A stretch of 54,595 bases of DNA from Chitinophaga pinensis (lineage in GTDB: Bacteria > Bacteroidota > Bacteroidia > NS11-12g > UBA955), in NCBI GenBank assembly GCA_945860565.1, contig CAMAQS010000006.1:1-54595 (forward strand), given 5' to 3'. The position numbers and the translations under genes are program-made. The first letter of the stretch is position 1. The number at the start of each line of letters is the position of its first letter. Below, one piece after another: positions 42,687 to 53,570 of the stretch. The notes beneath the pieces were generated by a model. The model saw only the letters and a list, made by a program, of their open reading frames with translations. It was not told where the DNA came from and searched no databases.

Positions 42687-44521
42687 CGTTTTTTGGTTTT
42701 CTGCTGACTGGCTTTCATGGCAGCTTCCATCCTCTTTTGAAAGTTGGATTTCACCACAGGCTTTTTGCGGCTTTCGCTAATTTGGGCATGCAATTTTTTA
42801 TCGTCCACCATTTTACGGATAACGTATTGCTGACCAAAAGTAATCATGTTACTCACAAAATAATACCAAGTTAAACCGGAAGCATAATCGTTCAATACAC
42901 CCAAAAAGATGATTGGCATAAAGTATCCAATCCACTTCATTTGTCCTGTAACACCAGAAATCTGATTGTTTAAATGGGTATAAATAAGGGTTGAAACGGT
43001 CATTAACAGGGTAAACAAACTCAAATGATCACCAAAAAATGGAATGGTAAATCCAAAATCTAAGATAGAATCATAACGACTTAAATCGTGAGACCATAGG
43101 AATGATTTTTGTCGCAGTTCAAATGCCACTGGAAAAAACTGAAACATGGCAAACAAAATGGGCAATTGTAACAACATCGGAACACAGCCGGACAGCGGAC
43201 TTACACCCGCTTTTTTATAAAGAGCCATGTTATCTGCTTGTACTTTTTGCATGTCGCTGCCGTGTTTCTCCTTAATTTCATCGATTTCAGGCTTAAGGAT
43301 ACGCATTTTAGCAGTTGAAATGTAGGATTTATAAACCAAAGGCAACAAGAACATTTTGATGATGAAAGTCAGCATCATAATGATGATACCCATTTCACCG
43401 ATTACATTGCCTAACATGGCAAAAACAGGAATTACAACTCCTCTATTTACCCAGCCAAAAATACCCCAACCCATTGGAATGATGCGTTCTAGTTCGGCAT
43501 TTGCAACTCCTATATTGGTATTTTCTAATGTTTTATAGTGGTTTGGTCCAAAGTAAAAGCTAAAGTTTAGGTTTTTAGTTGGTTCACCTTTGTATTCTGA
43601 AAACAACTGAGCGGACATTTTTTTTATGTTGTGGGAATCTCTTTCATCGTGGAGACTCATGGAGATTTTTGCATCGCTCAAAATGTCTGACTGGCTTGCT
43701 AAAACGGCGGAGAAATACTGTTGTTTAAAGCCTACCCAATTGATTTTATTCTTGAGTGTCTCAGAAGTTTCTTCCGTTGAAGTAACACTAACTGGTTCTT
43801 CATTTGGCATTTTATAGACGATGGCAGAATTTTGCAAATCCCACTTCATGTCCTTTTCTTGTTTTTGAAGGACGGCATCCCAATTCAGTTTAAAATCGGA
43901 ATTACCACGGCGAATGTAGTTGTCCATCCCTACAATATTCACAGAATAACCTACAACATATTGGCTAGACTTAAGGGTGTAGGTTTGTTCTATATAAGAG
44001 GTTGGTGACAGGCGCACAGCAAATTTGATAGAGCTGTCGGTTTGCGCAGCAACTTCCCAAAAGAAATCTTTGGAATTAAGAATTTTACCGTCGCGGTCGT
44101 TCCAAGACCAATTCATTTGATGTTTGTCTTTTTCTAATAGAATTAGGTCTGTTGAGTCGGCTCTTTTAAATTGGTTTAATTTAACAGATTGAATGGTACC
44201 GCCTTTGTTAGAGAAGGTAAGCGTCAGGTCTTTGTTTGTAATAAACGACGATTTTTCAGTTCCTTGGGTATACTGGGCCAATTCTTTGGTCACATTTTGG
44301 GCTAGTGAATCAATTTTAGCCGCAACAACGGAAGAGTCCGCGATTTTGGGGGATTCAACGATTGCCGACTTCAGTTTGGCTTTTTCCGCATCGACTTTGG
44401 CAAGGCTATCTTGCGTTTTGCGGATTTGGGCTTGTTGCTCTGGAGTAGGCGCTGTGTACCAGTAGTATCCTGTAAGGATTAAAAAAATAAGTGAAAAACC
44501 AATAATTGTATTGCGATCCAT
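42683..44521 (-). CDS. yidC: Membrane protein insertase YidC
   Basis: 612 residues from the ATG at 44521 (MDRNTIIGFSLIFLIL); the longer open frame upstream crosses a candidate -7 box. N-terminal membrane helix (residues 5-22), a large periplasmic beta domain (about 60-350), then five C-terminal membrane helices carrying LPLVYKSYISTAKMRILKPE, with the conserved groove and QADNMALYKKAGVSPLSGCVPMLLQ split across it. The tail is basic (MKASQQKTKKR), as needed for ribosome contact. It inserts inner-membrane proteins with or without SecYEG. One 12-mer motif variant (44344-44355) lies inside. Confidence 0.96.
   Translation of the reverse strand: MDRNTIIGFSLIFLILTGYYWYTAPTPEQQAQIRKTQDSLAKVDAEKAKLKSAIVESPKIADSSVVAAKIDSLAQNVTKELAQYTQGTEKSSFITNKDLTLTFSNKGGTIQSVKLNQFKRADSTDLILLEKDKHQMNWSWNDRDGKILNSKDFFWEVAAQTDSSIKFAVRLSPTSYIEQTYTLKSSQYVVGYSVNIVGMDNYIRRGNSDFKLNWDAVLQKQEKDMKWDLQNSAIVYKMPNEEPVSVTSTEETSETLKNKINWVGFKQQYFSAVLASQSDILSDAKISMSLHDERDSHNIKKMSAQLFSEYKGEPTKNLNFSFYFGPNHYKTLENTNIGVANAELERIIPMGWGIFGWVNRGVVIPVFAMLGNVIGEMGIIIMMLTFIIKMFLLPLVYKSYISTAKMRILKPEIDEIKEKHGSDMQKVQADNMALYKKAGVSPLSGCVPMLLQLPILFAMFQFFPVAFELRQKSFLWSHDLSRYDSILDFGFTIPFFGDHLSLFTLLMTVSTLIYTHLNNQISGVTGQMKWIGYFMPIIFLGVLNDYASGLTWYYFVSNMITFGQQYVIRKMVDDKKLHAQISESRKKPVVKSNFQKRMEAAMKASQQKTKKR
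44344..44355 (-). repeat. 12-mer motif variant in yidC
   Basis: TTTTGGGGGATT, one mismatch from the reverse complement of the motif; codes Glu-Ser-Pro-Lys-Ile in yidC. Confidence 0.55.
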
Positions 44522-44531
44522 AATGGAGGTG

Positions 44532-44539
44532 CGAAGGTA
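44532..44539 (-). promoter_or_regulatory. Candidate -7 box TACCTTCG for yidC
   Basis: One base off TAnnTTTG, identical to the box of the DUF4249-like gene; ends 10 bases before the ATG at 44521. Confidence 0.4.
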
Positions 44540-44631
44540 CGATAAAGGTGTGTAAACAAAAAGTGAAGAATATAGTGTCAAATATTATCAAAAATTGCAT
44601 TAATTATAACGACTTCTACAATTATAATAAC

Positions 44632-44639
44632 TATATTTG
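44632..44639 (+). promoter_or_regulatory. -7 box TATATTTG for atpDC
   Basis: Perfect TAnnTTTG match followed by GCACC and 17 bases before the ATG at 44657. Confidence 0.6.
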
Positions 44640-44647
44640 CACCCTGA

Positions 44648-46165
<1,518 letters not shown>

Positions 46166-46177
46166 TATCTCTAAAGA

Positions 46178-46408
46178 ATGCAAGTAGAAATTTTAACACC
46201 CGATAAAACCTTGTTCACAGGTACCGCTGAAATCATCACTTTTCCAGGTACCGACGGTAGTTTTCAAGTAAAAGAAAATCACGCTGCAATGATTAGCAGT
46301 TTGGTGAAAGGCATACTTGAAGTACAATCTGCCAATGAAACTGTAAAATTCGATATCAACGGTGGATTGGTAGAAGTTTTGTCAAATAAAGTCGTGGTGT
46401 TGGTTTAA
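46178..46408 (+). CDS. atpC: ATP synthase F1 subunit epsilon, short form
   Basis: 76 residues against about 135 in E. coli. The beta-sandwich N-terminal domain is complete (VEILTPDKTLFTGTAEIITF, GSFQVKENHAAMISSL, NGGLVEVLSNKVVVLV). The C-terminal helical hairpin that inhibits ATP hydrolysis is missing; the frame ends cleanly with TAA before a terminator, so this is not a sequencing break. Short epsilon subunits are known in this phylum. It couples the F1 stalk to the c ring. Confidence 0.95.
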   Translation: MQVEILTPDKTLFTGTAEIITFPGTDGSFQVKENHAAMISSLVKGILEVQSANETVKFDINGGLVEVLSNKVVVLV

Positions 46409-46432
46409 TAACACAAGCAATCTATTTTATAT

Positions 46433-46462
46433 AAGGCCATCCTAAGGGGTGGCCTTTTTTTT
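46433..46462 (+). terminator. Intrinsic terminator after atpDC
   Basis: Stem AAGGCCATCC (46433-46442) with GGGTGGCCTT (46447-46456; one G-T pair), loop TAAG, then eight T. Confidence 0.92.
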
Positions 46463-46953
46463 GTACGAATAAACGTCCCTTGAAAAAAGAAGCCTTTCTT
46501 GGTATTTACTTTTTGAGGGATTTTAATAGGCTCATAAAATCAACAAGATTACAGATAGAGATTCAAGGAAACATGACAAAATTAAACAAATCAAAGTATC
46601 CATCTTGCAATCAATTGTGGTTGCAATACTAAAATTAAAGCAATGAATTCATCGGAATATTGGCAGCAAACCATTTGTAATGAGTTAAAAAATCATTTCA
46701 ACACCCTATAAAAGCATATTTGAAAGACCCTCCGATATCTTGACAATTCTCAGTACCAAAAGTTGTTTTCAAGAAAGAGAGAATCGTGCTGCCATAATTT
46801 GCAGATTGATTTAAGTACTGATTTTAGTACAATCTACCGGTGAAACTACCCATACGAAATAAATGGAGAATGAGTGGATGTTTGGTGAAATAAACCCACC
46901 TAATCTAGATTTTGCAGGCCTCGGGGTTTATGTAAACAATATAATTGAAAAAA

Positions 46954-46965
46954 CATCCCCCAAAA
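46954..46965 (+). repeat. 12-mer motif CATCCCCCAAAA (exact, plus strand)
   Basis: In the gene-poor region, preceded by seven A. Confidence 0.8.
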
Positions 46966-47201
46966 TGTTCAACGTTTAAAAACATCCTTTCCACGATTCT
47001 TAAATGCTTTTGTTCAACGAAATACACCACAAGCTAAACAAATAAAATCTTCGTAAAAAAGTTTATAACACTACAAATCAATAATTTAATGTATTGCTTT
47101 CTATTTTGTTATACTTTTTGTTTGATTATTGAAATTGCTTTATTAAACAAAATAAATTGCATTATTCAAAAAGTAGTGTGATATTTGTTTAACGATTCGC
47201 T

Positions 47202-47741
47202 ATGAACATTACACAAATGAACTTCGACCAAATGATGGAGCAAGAATTAGCCCCGCTAAGAAATTATGCATTATCGCTCACCCACGACATGGATGATACT
47301 AAAGATTTGGTACAAGACACCATCCTAAAAGCGTATCGATACAAAGACAAGTTCCAAGCTGGTACAAATTTAAGAGGTTGGTTATACACCATCCTTAAGA
47401 ACTCTTTCATCAACAATTACCGTCGCGATCAAAAACGCAATACATTTTTAGATAGCACAGAAAACACTTTTTTCTTAGACATTCCAAGTCATAGAGTAGA
47501 CAACGACGCTGAGTTGAAATTTATCCGCAGAGATTTAAATGAGGCCGTAGAAAACTTACCAATGGATTTGAAGATTACATTTAAGTTAAATGCAGATGGA
47601 TTCAAATATCACGAGATATCTGAAGAGTTAAACATTCCTATTGGAACAGTTAAAACCAGAATATTCATTGCGCGCAGAATTTTAAGAGAAAAATTAAAAG
47701 ACTATGCATTGGAATTTGGTTACTCGTCTCAGATGGCTTAA
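47202..47741 (+). CDS. ECF-type RNA polymerase sigma factor
   Basis: 179 residues. Sigma region 2 (about 12-75): LRNYALSLTHDMDDTKDLVQ, DTILKAYRYKDKF and NLRGWLYTILKNSFINNYRR. Sigma region 4 (about 115-170): AVENLPMDLKITFKLNADGF, YHEISEELNIPIGTVKTRIF with the helix-turn-helix. No anti-sigma factor follows, which is unusual for an ECF factor in this phylum. The next gene, 10 bases on, encodes a lycopene cyclase-domain membrane protein, so sigma and cyclase are probably cotranscribed. Regulation of carotenoid or stress genes is a guess. Confidence 0.93.
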   Translation: MNITQMNFDQMMEQELAPLRNYALSLTHDMDDTKDLVQDTILKAYRYKDKFQAGTNLRGWLYTILKNSFINNYRRDQKRNTFLDSTENTFFLDIPSHRVDNDAELKFIRRDLNEAVENLPMDLKITFKLNADGFKYHEISEELNIPIGTVKTRIFIARRILREKLKDYALEFGYSSQMA

Positions 47742-47751
47742 TTTGGCGTGA

Positions 47752-48435
47752 ATGAAATGGACCTATGTAGTATTAGATTTGGCAACCATCGCCGGTCCAT
47801 TGTTCCTTTCATTCGATAAAAAAGTTGCTTTCTACAAGAAATACAAATCCCTATTCCCAAGTATTGCCATTGTTTCTTTTGCGTACCTTTTATGGGATAT
47901 TTGGTTTACAACTGTAGGAATTTGGAAATTCAATCCGCCTTATTTGCTTGGTACTTACTTTGCCCAATTACCGATTGAAGAATATGGATTCTTTTTGGTG
48001 GTACCCTATGCCCTATTGTTCATTTATGAATGCTTGAAAATATACTTTCCAAAATATAATTTCATTCCGCAGATAGGTTACTATGTTGTAATGTTAATAT
48101 GTGTTATTGCATTAATCACCTTTCACGACCGCTTATACACCACAGTCACATTTTTATTGTTACTGGCTACACTTGTAATACTGAGGATATTCTATTTCAA
48201 ACAATCGCTCAAACACAGTGCGCATGTATTTCTAACATTTCTTATCAGTTTGATCCCTATGGGTATTGTGAACGGGATTTTAACCAGTAAACCGGTATTG
48301 ATTTACAATAATTTAGAAAATTCTGCCATAAGGATAGGGACTATTCCTTTAGAAGACTTTTTTTACAACTTCTTGTACATTATTTGGGTAGTTTGTATAT
48401 ATGAGTGGTTGGAATATAAGAAAGCTACCAAATAG
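47752..48435 (+). CDS. Lycopene cyclase-domain membrane protein
   Basis: 227 residues with six to seven hydrophobic segments. The two repeats of the CrtYc/CrtYd type are recognisable: LLWDIWFTTVGIWKFNPPYL with LPIEEYGFFLVVPYALLFIYE, and NLENSAIRIGTIPLEDFFYN with FLYIIWVVCIYEWLE. The PIEE and PLED motifs are the conserved acidic sites. This heterodimeric-type cyclase, fused in one chain, closes the beta-ionone rings of lycopene. No crtB, crtI or crtZ is adjacent. Its 3' end overlaps the convergent MCE gene by 11 bases. Confidence 0.9.
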   Translation: MKWTYVVLDLATIAGPLFLSFDKKVAFYKKYKSLFPSIAIVSFAYLLWDIWFTTVGIWKFNPPYLLGTYFAQLPIEEYGFFLVVPYALLFIYECLKIYFPKYNFIPQIGYYVVMLICVIALITFHDRLYTTVTFLLLLATLVILRIFYFKQSLKHSAHVFLTFLISLIPMGIVNGILTSKPVLIYNNLENSAIRIGTIPLEDFFYNFLYIIWVVCIYEWLEYKKATK

Positions 48436-49405
48436 CCGGATCTTTTAAAGACAATTCCTTTGCTTTTTTCCTTTGGGATTTGGTTCCAGGAATTGGAATG
48501 TATTTCTCAGGGTATTTTTTCAAATCCAATAAGACCTTATTCAATTGAGTAGTTGTTTCCAACAAGGCCGTATAAAATTGCTCATCATAGATTAATTTCC
48601 CTACAGTGCCTTTGCCTTTATTGATTTCTGCAATTATTCTATTTCCACCTTTACTCAAACTATCGAGTTGTTTCATTGTTGAAGGCAAGTCTATTTCATT
48701 AAATCCATTTGAAAATTTTTCAAGATTCTTTAGAGTCACTGCGATACTTCGATTGTAGTTTTCCAACTGAGTTGAAAAAGACGAAACATTGGTAAGGGTT
48801 TGATTTACTGCATTTGCATTATTTTGTATGAGCTTATTGCTTTCATTCAATAAACGAGTAATACTATTAATTGCCAAGGGCAACTCAACCAATGCTTGAT
48901 TTAATCCAGCACTATTAAAAAATTGATTCATTGTAGTAATCAAAGAATCAACTTTTGAAGCGAGAGGCATAATTTTCTCATTGATAGCCGAGAATTGATC
49001 ACTTGAATAGAGTGCTTGAAGGGTATCGCCATCAACAGCATATTCAGAAGAGCGTCCTAAAACCAATCTAACCTTTCTACCTCCAAGAATTTCAGACTCA
49101 ATTTTCATTTTGGTATCTTTGGGAATTTCCAAAGAAGACGCCAATTCAAAAATTGCTTGAATACTTTTACCATCGGGTGTAATGTCCAAACTCGTTAATT
49201 GTCCAACGCGTAAACCGTTAAACACGACACTGGTTCCAATACCCAAACCTTGCGTACTATCATAGAATACCACAAATTCTTGTCCACGTGTAAAAGGATT
49301 ATCTTTTCCTCGCATAAAGTTATATCCCAAAATGAGAATGGTAATGGCCAAGGTTGTAAGCGCACCCACTTTAAATTCTTTGGATAGATCTTTAAATACC
49401 GACAT
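48425..49405 (-). CDS. MlaD/MCE-domain protein
   Basis: 326 residues from the ATG at 49405; an upstream TTG in frame lies in the -7 box. One N-terminal membrane helix (about 12-30, VGALTTLAITILILGYNFMR) anchors it in the inner membrane. The MCE domain (about 36-115) reads FVVFYDSTQGLGIGTSVVFN, GLRVGQLTSLDITPDG and LGGRKVRLVLG. The remainder is a long helical tail. MCE proteins form hexameric rings or tunnels that carry phospholipids across the periplasm. The MlaE and MlaF genes are not here. In many relatives this gene directly follows the amidase; here a 4-kb gene separates them. Confidence 0.92.
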   Translation of the reverse strand: MSVFKDLSKEFKVGALTTLAITILILGYNFMRGKDNPFTRGQEFVVFYDSTQGLGIGTSVVFNGLRVGQLTSLDITPDGKSIQAIFELASSLEIPKDTKMKIESEILGGRKVRLVLGRSSEYAVDGDTLQALYSSDQFSAINEKIMPLASKVDSLITTMNQFFNSAGLNQALVELPLAINSITRLLNESNKLIQNNANAVNQTLTNVSSFSTQLENYNRSIAVTLKNLEKFSNGFNEIDLPSTMKQLDSLSKGGNRIIAEINKGKGTVGKLIYDEQFYTALLETTTQLNKVLLDLKKYPEKYIPIPGTKSQRKKAKELSLKDPAIW

Positions 49406-49411
49406 TGTCTT

Positions 49412-49419
49412 CAAAATTA
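49412..49419 (-). promoter_or_regulatory. -7 box TAATTTTG for the MCE gene
   Basis: Matches TAnnTTTG and ends 6 bases before the ATG at 49405. Confidence 0.5.
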
Positions 49420-49468
49420 CTGAATAAAATCGAAATCCGTGTAGAATCTCGACGGAAAAACAAAGTCA

Positions 49469-49505
49469 AAAAAAAAGGTCCCGGCAATTAAGCCGAGACC
49501 TTTTA
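49469..49505 (-). terminator. Intrinsic terminator of the large T9SS gene
   Basis: Stem AAAAGGTC/GACCTTTT (49473-49480 and 49497-49504) continued by CGGC/GCCG (49482-49485 and 49492-49495) with one mismatch; on the minus strand it is followed by at least eight T. Confidence 0.9.
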
Positions 49506-49526
49506 ATATTTGAAATCAACTAAATA

Positions 49527-52500
49527 TTAATCTCTCACAACTAACTTCTTAACAGCTGTTTGGCCATTGTTAGTCATTCTTACAAAATAGATACCAGTAC
49601 CTAAGTATGTCATATCCATTTCTTCAGTACCCATTCCACCTTTAACAGTTAGAGTTTTAACGGTAGCACCTACTGAATTAACCACTTCGATGTTCAAAGG
49701 TTGGTTGTTATTCAAGTTATAGCTAATGTTTACTTTACCCGTAGTTGGGTTAGGATTCAATCCTACTAAATCAGACAACTTCAATGTTTCGTTGCTCAAG
49801 TAAGTATTCTGACAATTTGGAGGATACTGTACATAAACTGTACGAGAAACTATTGCTGCTTCATTACCGCTAGGATCAGTTACAGATAAGTTGACGTAGT
49901 ATACACCTACTGCATAAACGTTGACATTGTGGTTTACTACTTTAATCAACTTTTCTAAATCACTTGCTGAATAGTAGTTGTCTTTTACAATCAAACCACT
50001 AAGAGCCCAGAAAGGAACACCAACACAAGTTGATACTGGAGGAGCAGTTAACTGTGGAGCCAAACGATCCACAACTTTAACATAACGTCTCTTTGTAGTT
50101 TTATTACCGCTTGCATCAGATGCAGTGAAAGTCTCAACATAAGTACCTAATGTATATGGATCTACTTTACCAGATTTTACAGAACTTACTTGTGTAGGGC
50201 CATAATAGTTATCAGTAACAGTTACGCTACGTGAGCTATAAGGCTCGTTCACATCGTGAAGAATTGTATCATTGGTATTCAATTCAATATTTGGTGCGAT
50301 GAAATCATCTACTATATAATTAATGATGAAACCATCTTCATCTGCTTTGTTCATTGATGGATCAGCAGAAGTATAAACGATAGGGTATGTAGCACGGCTT
50401 TGGTTGTTTACAACGCCATTATAACCAGGAGTTTTAGCAAGGAAGATATTTCCGTTACATATATCCAAAGCATAAATATCGTCAACAAAAGCACTGTTCA
50501 ATTGAACATTGATAACCATACCGTTAGTAATACGCTTACCTAAACGGTAAATACCAGGTTTTTGAGTATCGCGAACTTTTACTAAACGAGTTGTTGTAGA
50601 GCTGTTACCTTGAGCATCTTTTACAGAATAAACAAGGGTATAATCTCCCACTTTAGAAGCGTCAACCATACCTGCAACTTTTACTGCAGAAGTTAAGTCA
50701 CCATCAACCGCATCATTTGCAATTGCACCTGCATCAGTAAACGTTCCACACTGTTCAACGTTAACAGTATCATTTCCTTGTAAGCTCAATACTGGACCAG
50801 TTCTATCTAATACAACAATAATTGTACGAGATTTTGTGGCAGCTTTATTGCCAGAAGCGTCTGTCAAGTTGAAGTCGATGTTATAAACACCTGCTACTGA
50901 ACAATCCAAATCTGAAGTCAACATTACACTGTTAGTCAAGTCACCTTCAGTTACATCAAAGGCAACATAAGTAGTTTTTACAACTTCGGCATAACAAGCA
51001 CCAGAGTTAGCTGTACGTTCAACACGAACAGTGTCGCTACCTACTAAGGTAATTTGTGGAGCCATGTTGTCATTAGACAATTGAATTGCATAATCTTCAA
51101 ACTCACCTACTTGGTTTACACCACATGGGCTGTTAGAGAAAGTACCATAAGAAGCACCTACACGCATTCTAGTTTTGCCTTCAAAACTTTTGCTCAAAGC
51201 AGGAACCGTAATAGTACCGGTTACACTCATAGAATTTACAGTACCAGTAGAAATTACTTCTTCGCCAGCATCATCGTAGTCACCATCAATATTCCAGTCA
51301 ACCCATACTTTGTAGTTGATATCGTTTGAATTGGTTTTACGTGCGATGTACACTTCATAAGAAGCACCGTAGGTCATCTTCATTGGGAAACCATCTGTAT
51401 AATCAGAATATGACTCTCCACCTTCAGTTACATTGTTTGCAAGGATAGTTCCTTTAGCATCTGTAACTTTAACAGTAGTGATTGCAATATCCTTACTAAC
51501 CATATTGGTTAAAGGAATACAATAATCAACACAAACGATGTATTTATTTTTGATTACCTTTTTCTCGGTCAACGTTCTACCAGCAGTACCATTGTAAGCA
51601 CTTAAGGTAAATGTATAAGCTCCACCTTGAGTAAACTCAATTTGTGGGTTTTGGCTTTTGTTGCTTGTTCCATTCACATATTTAAATGTTGTTGGGAAAA
51701 TGCTCCATTCAAATACATCCGCATAATCAGATTTTGTAGTGAAGGTAACATCTTCTCCAATTACTGGACGAAGGTTGTTTGCAGAAAAGTCAACGATACC
51801 AGCTGATGTAGGATCGAAAACAGTGATATTTTTACATGCTGTATCGATACCAGTACAAGTTTGAGCAATCAAACAAATATTATATGTACCTGTAGTATAT
51901 ATAGCAGTAGATAAATTTTCAACATAACTTTCTGGATTTCCATCAACTTCCCAAATATAAATTGGAACGCCTTTGGTATTGACAGTTTTGTTCTCACACA
52001 AGAAGGTTACACCGGTTCCAACTGGATTGAATTCAGTTGTCCAATTTGCTTCAGGAGCGGTTGGAGTTTCCAAATCAGACTCCCAGTTCATGATAAACCC
52101 TTTGTCTACACCTGCACCATTGGTTTCGAAAGTGATATAACCAGCACCATTCTTAAGAACGATGGTTGCAGTATCCCACAAAATTTGATTGTTACCGTTG
52201 ATACCATCTGCTGGAGTAACCAATTTACTTGGATCAGCCTGATCGGAATCATAGATTCTCAATTTGTCATTGGCATCAGCAAAAGCCAATTCTTTGAAAG
52301 TAATACGAATTTCTTTGGCACCACAAGGTAAAATTTGGAAATAGTCAATAGACGTTTTACGGTTATTGGCATAGTTACCAGTTGGACCTGCGTGGTCAAA
52401 TAAACGACCATATCTAGTGGTTGCAACTTTTTGTGGACCTAAATAGTTGTCAAGTGTTGGTAAACACTCAATGTAACGATTTTTACAAACCGTAGTACTG

Positions 52501-53570
52501 TTACCTACACTGTTACCAGCTGTTAAACATACTTTGTGCCATCCAGCTTCAACCAAGCTGAATTTTGGATTTTGATTACTTGAAACATCATCTCCTATGC
52601 CTGTTGGTGAGTAAATTTCCCATGCCCATGAAGTAGGACCATAAGTAGATAAATCAAACAATTGTACATCATATCCTAATTCAACCTCATTATTGTCTGC
52701 AATAAAATCAGCAATTGGAGCTTGAGTAGGAGCCGTGATTGTAACTTGTTTGGTAATAGAATCTGCAATACCGCAATAGTCTACCAACATTTTCACGTCG
52801 TATTTGCCGCCAGTATTCCATTTAGCTGTACCTTTAGTCAGATTATCCACAATAATAGAATTTGCTTTGTCAAAAGTCCATTTGTAGTTTGCACCGGCAT
52901 TTGGATTTGTAGCAACGAAAGTTACGTTAGAACCTTCCCAGTTTGGACCAGTAGGAACGATAAAGTTGGCAACTGGAATAGATCCTACCTTATAGTTAAC
53001 TTCTAAGTCAAATACGTTACCATAAGTAGCGGCGCTTCCACAACCATTGTTTTTGGTTAATGTGTAAGCATTCCAACCACCACGGAAACGCATGTAAGAA
53101 GAACCACTTGTTGTGAAACATGGTACTTTTACATTGAATGTAGTAGCGCTGGCACCAATTTGGTAAGATTGTGGATCAATCACAACCTCAGCAGCCGAAA
53201 ACGACTTGTTTAAGTCTGTGTCCATCCAAACACCAGGACGAGTATAATACCCAGCCCATTCGGTACCTGTTAGTTCAATGACGATTTCCTCGCCCGCAGT
53301 TAAATCAAAGGCAGCGCCCTGATTTAAGATTCCCAAGTAGTTACTTGCAGTGTTACATTTCAACGAATTGTAGGAAGCCAAAACGGTACCCGCTTTGTTT
53401 TTCACTACTACCGCATCCAAGTCTCCGCAATAGCCGTACTGATTACCACAACCATAAGCGGCTGCAGCTGTACAAGGTGTCTGAGCTTCTACGCGATTGC
53501 CTTGGACATAGCCCAATACCATCGCCCCGAAAATCAGGACCTTTTTAAACATTGTAGTTGTTGATTTCAT
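49527..53570 (-). CDS. Large multidomain surface protein with PKD, GEVED, CUB-like and Ig-like domains and a T9SS type A sorting signal
   Basis: 1347 residues. Signal peptide (about 1-29); GEVED-like region (about 112-195, RPGVWMDTDLNKSFSAAE); PKD-like domains at about 200-280 and 285-368; CUB-like domain at about 378-498 (FQILPCGAKEIRITFKELAF); PKD-like domains at about 506-585 and 592-678; a full GEVED domain at about 755-832 (YKVWVDWNIDGDYDDAGEEV, VGEFEDYAIQL); DUF5011/HYR-like Ig domains at about 838-921, 924-1001, 1092-1168 and 1170-1248, each with a TDASGN-like turn; type A sorting domain at about 1265-1347 (LNPNPTTGKVNISYN, YLGTGIYFVRMTNNG). No catalytic domain is seen, so an adhesin or surface-layer role is likely. 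Exported by the type IX system. Own terminator downstream. Confidence 0.93.
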   Translation of the reverse strand: MKSTTTMFKKVLIFGAMVLGYVQGNRVEAQTPCTAAAAYGCGNQYGYCGDLDAVVVKNKAGTVLASYNSLKCNTASNYLGILNQGAAFDLTAGEEIVIELTGTEWAGYYTRPGVWMDTDLNKSFSAAEVVIDPQSYQIGASATTFNVKVPCFTTSGSSYMRFRGGWNAYTLTKNNGCGSAATYGNVFDLEVNYKVGSIPVANFIVPTGPNWEGSNVTFVATNPNAGANYKWTFDKANSIIVDNLTKGTAKWNTGGKYDVKMLVDYCGIADSITKQVTITAPTQAPIADFIADNNEVELGYDVQLFDLSTYGPTSWAWEIYSPTGIGDDVSSNQNPKFSLVEAGWHKVCLTAGNSVGNSTTVCKNRYIECLPTLDNYLGPQKVATTRYGRLFDHAGPTGNYANNRKTSIDYFQILPCGAKEIRITFKELAFADANDKLRIYDSDQADPSKLVTPADGINGNNQILWDTATIVLKNGAGYITFETNGAGVDKGFIMNWESDLETPTAPEANWTTEFNPVGTGVTFLCENKTVNTKGVPIYIWEVDGNPESYVENLSTAIYTTGTYNICLIAQTCTGIDTACKNITVFDPTSAGIVDFSANNLRPVIGEDVTFTTKSDYADVFEWSIFPTTFKYVNGTSNKSQNPQIEFTQGGAYTFTLSAYNGTAGRTLTEKKVIKNKYIVCVDYCIPLTNMVSKDIAITTVKVTDAKGTILANNVTEGGESYSDYTDGFPMKMTYGASYEVYIARKTNSNDINYKVWVDWNIDGDYDDAGEEVISTGTVNSMSVTGTITVPALSKSFEGKTRMRVGASYGTFSNSPCGVNQVGEFEDYAIQLSNDNMAPQITLVGSDTVRVERTANSGACYAEVVKTTYVAFDVTEGDLTNSVMLTSDLDCSVAGVYNIDFNLTDASGNKAATKSRTIIVVLDRTGPVLSLQGNDTVNVEQCGTFTDAGAIANDAVDGDLTSAVKVAGMVDASKVGDYTLVYSVKDAQGNSSTTTRLVKVRDTQKPGIYRLGKRITNGMVINVQLNSAFVDDIYALDICNGNIFLAKTPGYNGVVNNQSRATYPIVYTSADPSMNKADEDGFIINYIVDDFIAPNIELNTNDTILHDVNEPYSSRSVTVTDNYYGPTQVSSVKSGKVDPYTLGTYVETFTASDASGNKTTKRRYVKVVDRLAPQLTAPPVSTCVGVPFWALSGLIVKDNYYSASDLEKLIKVVNHNVNVYAVGVYYVNLSVTDPSGNEAAIVSRTVYVQYPPNCQNTYLSNETLKLSDLVGLNPNPTTGKVNISYNLNNNQPLNIEVVNSVGATVKTLTVKGGMGTEEMDMTYLGTGIYFVRMTNNGQTAVKKLVVRD

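Larger units (their letters stand above)
46409..47201. other. 793-bp gene-poor region between atpC and the sigma factor gene
   Basis: After the terminator this AT-rich stretch has no convincing gene. The only frame worth noting is a 38-codon one at 46863-46979 (MENEWMFGEINPPNLDFAGL and on), preceded by a TAA and without a -7 box. It holds an exact 12-mer motif at 46954-46965. Short broken frames between 46640 and 46860 could be a decayed gene but resemble nothing I know. The last 150 bases are almost pure A/T and lead to a GATATTTG box 22 bases before the sigma gene. Confidence 0.5.

Noticed and set aside
46643..46711. A 22-codon frame starting at 46643
   Set aside because: Too short, no promoter box, and no recognisable similarity; chance frames of this size are common in AT-rich DNA.
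47030..47200. AT-rich DNA as a replication origin
   Set aside because: No DnaA-box cluster and no dnaA or dnaN gene nearby.
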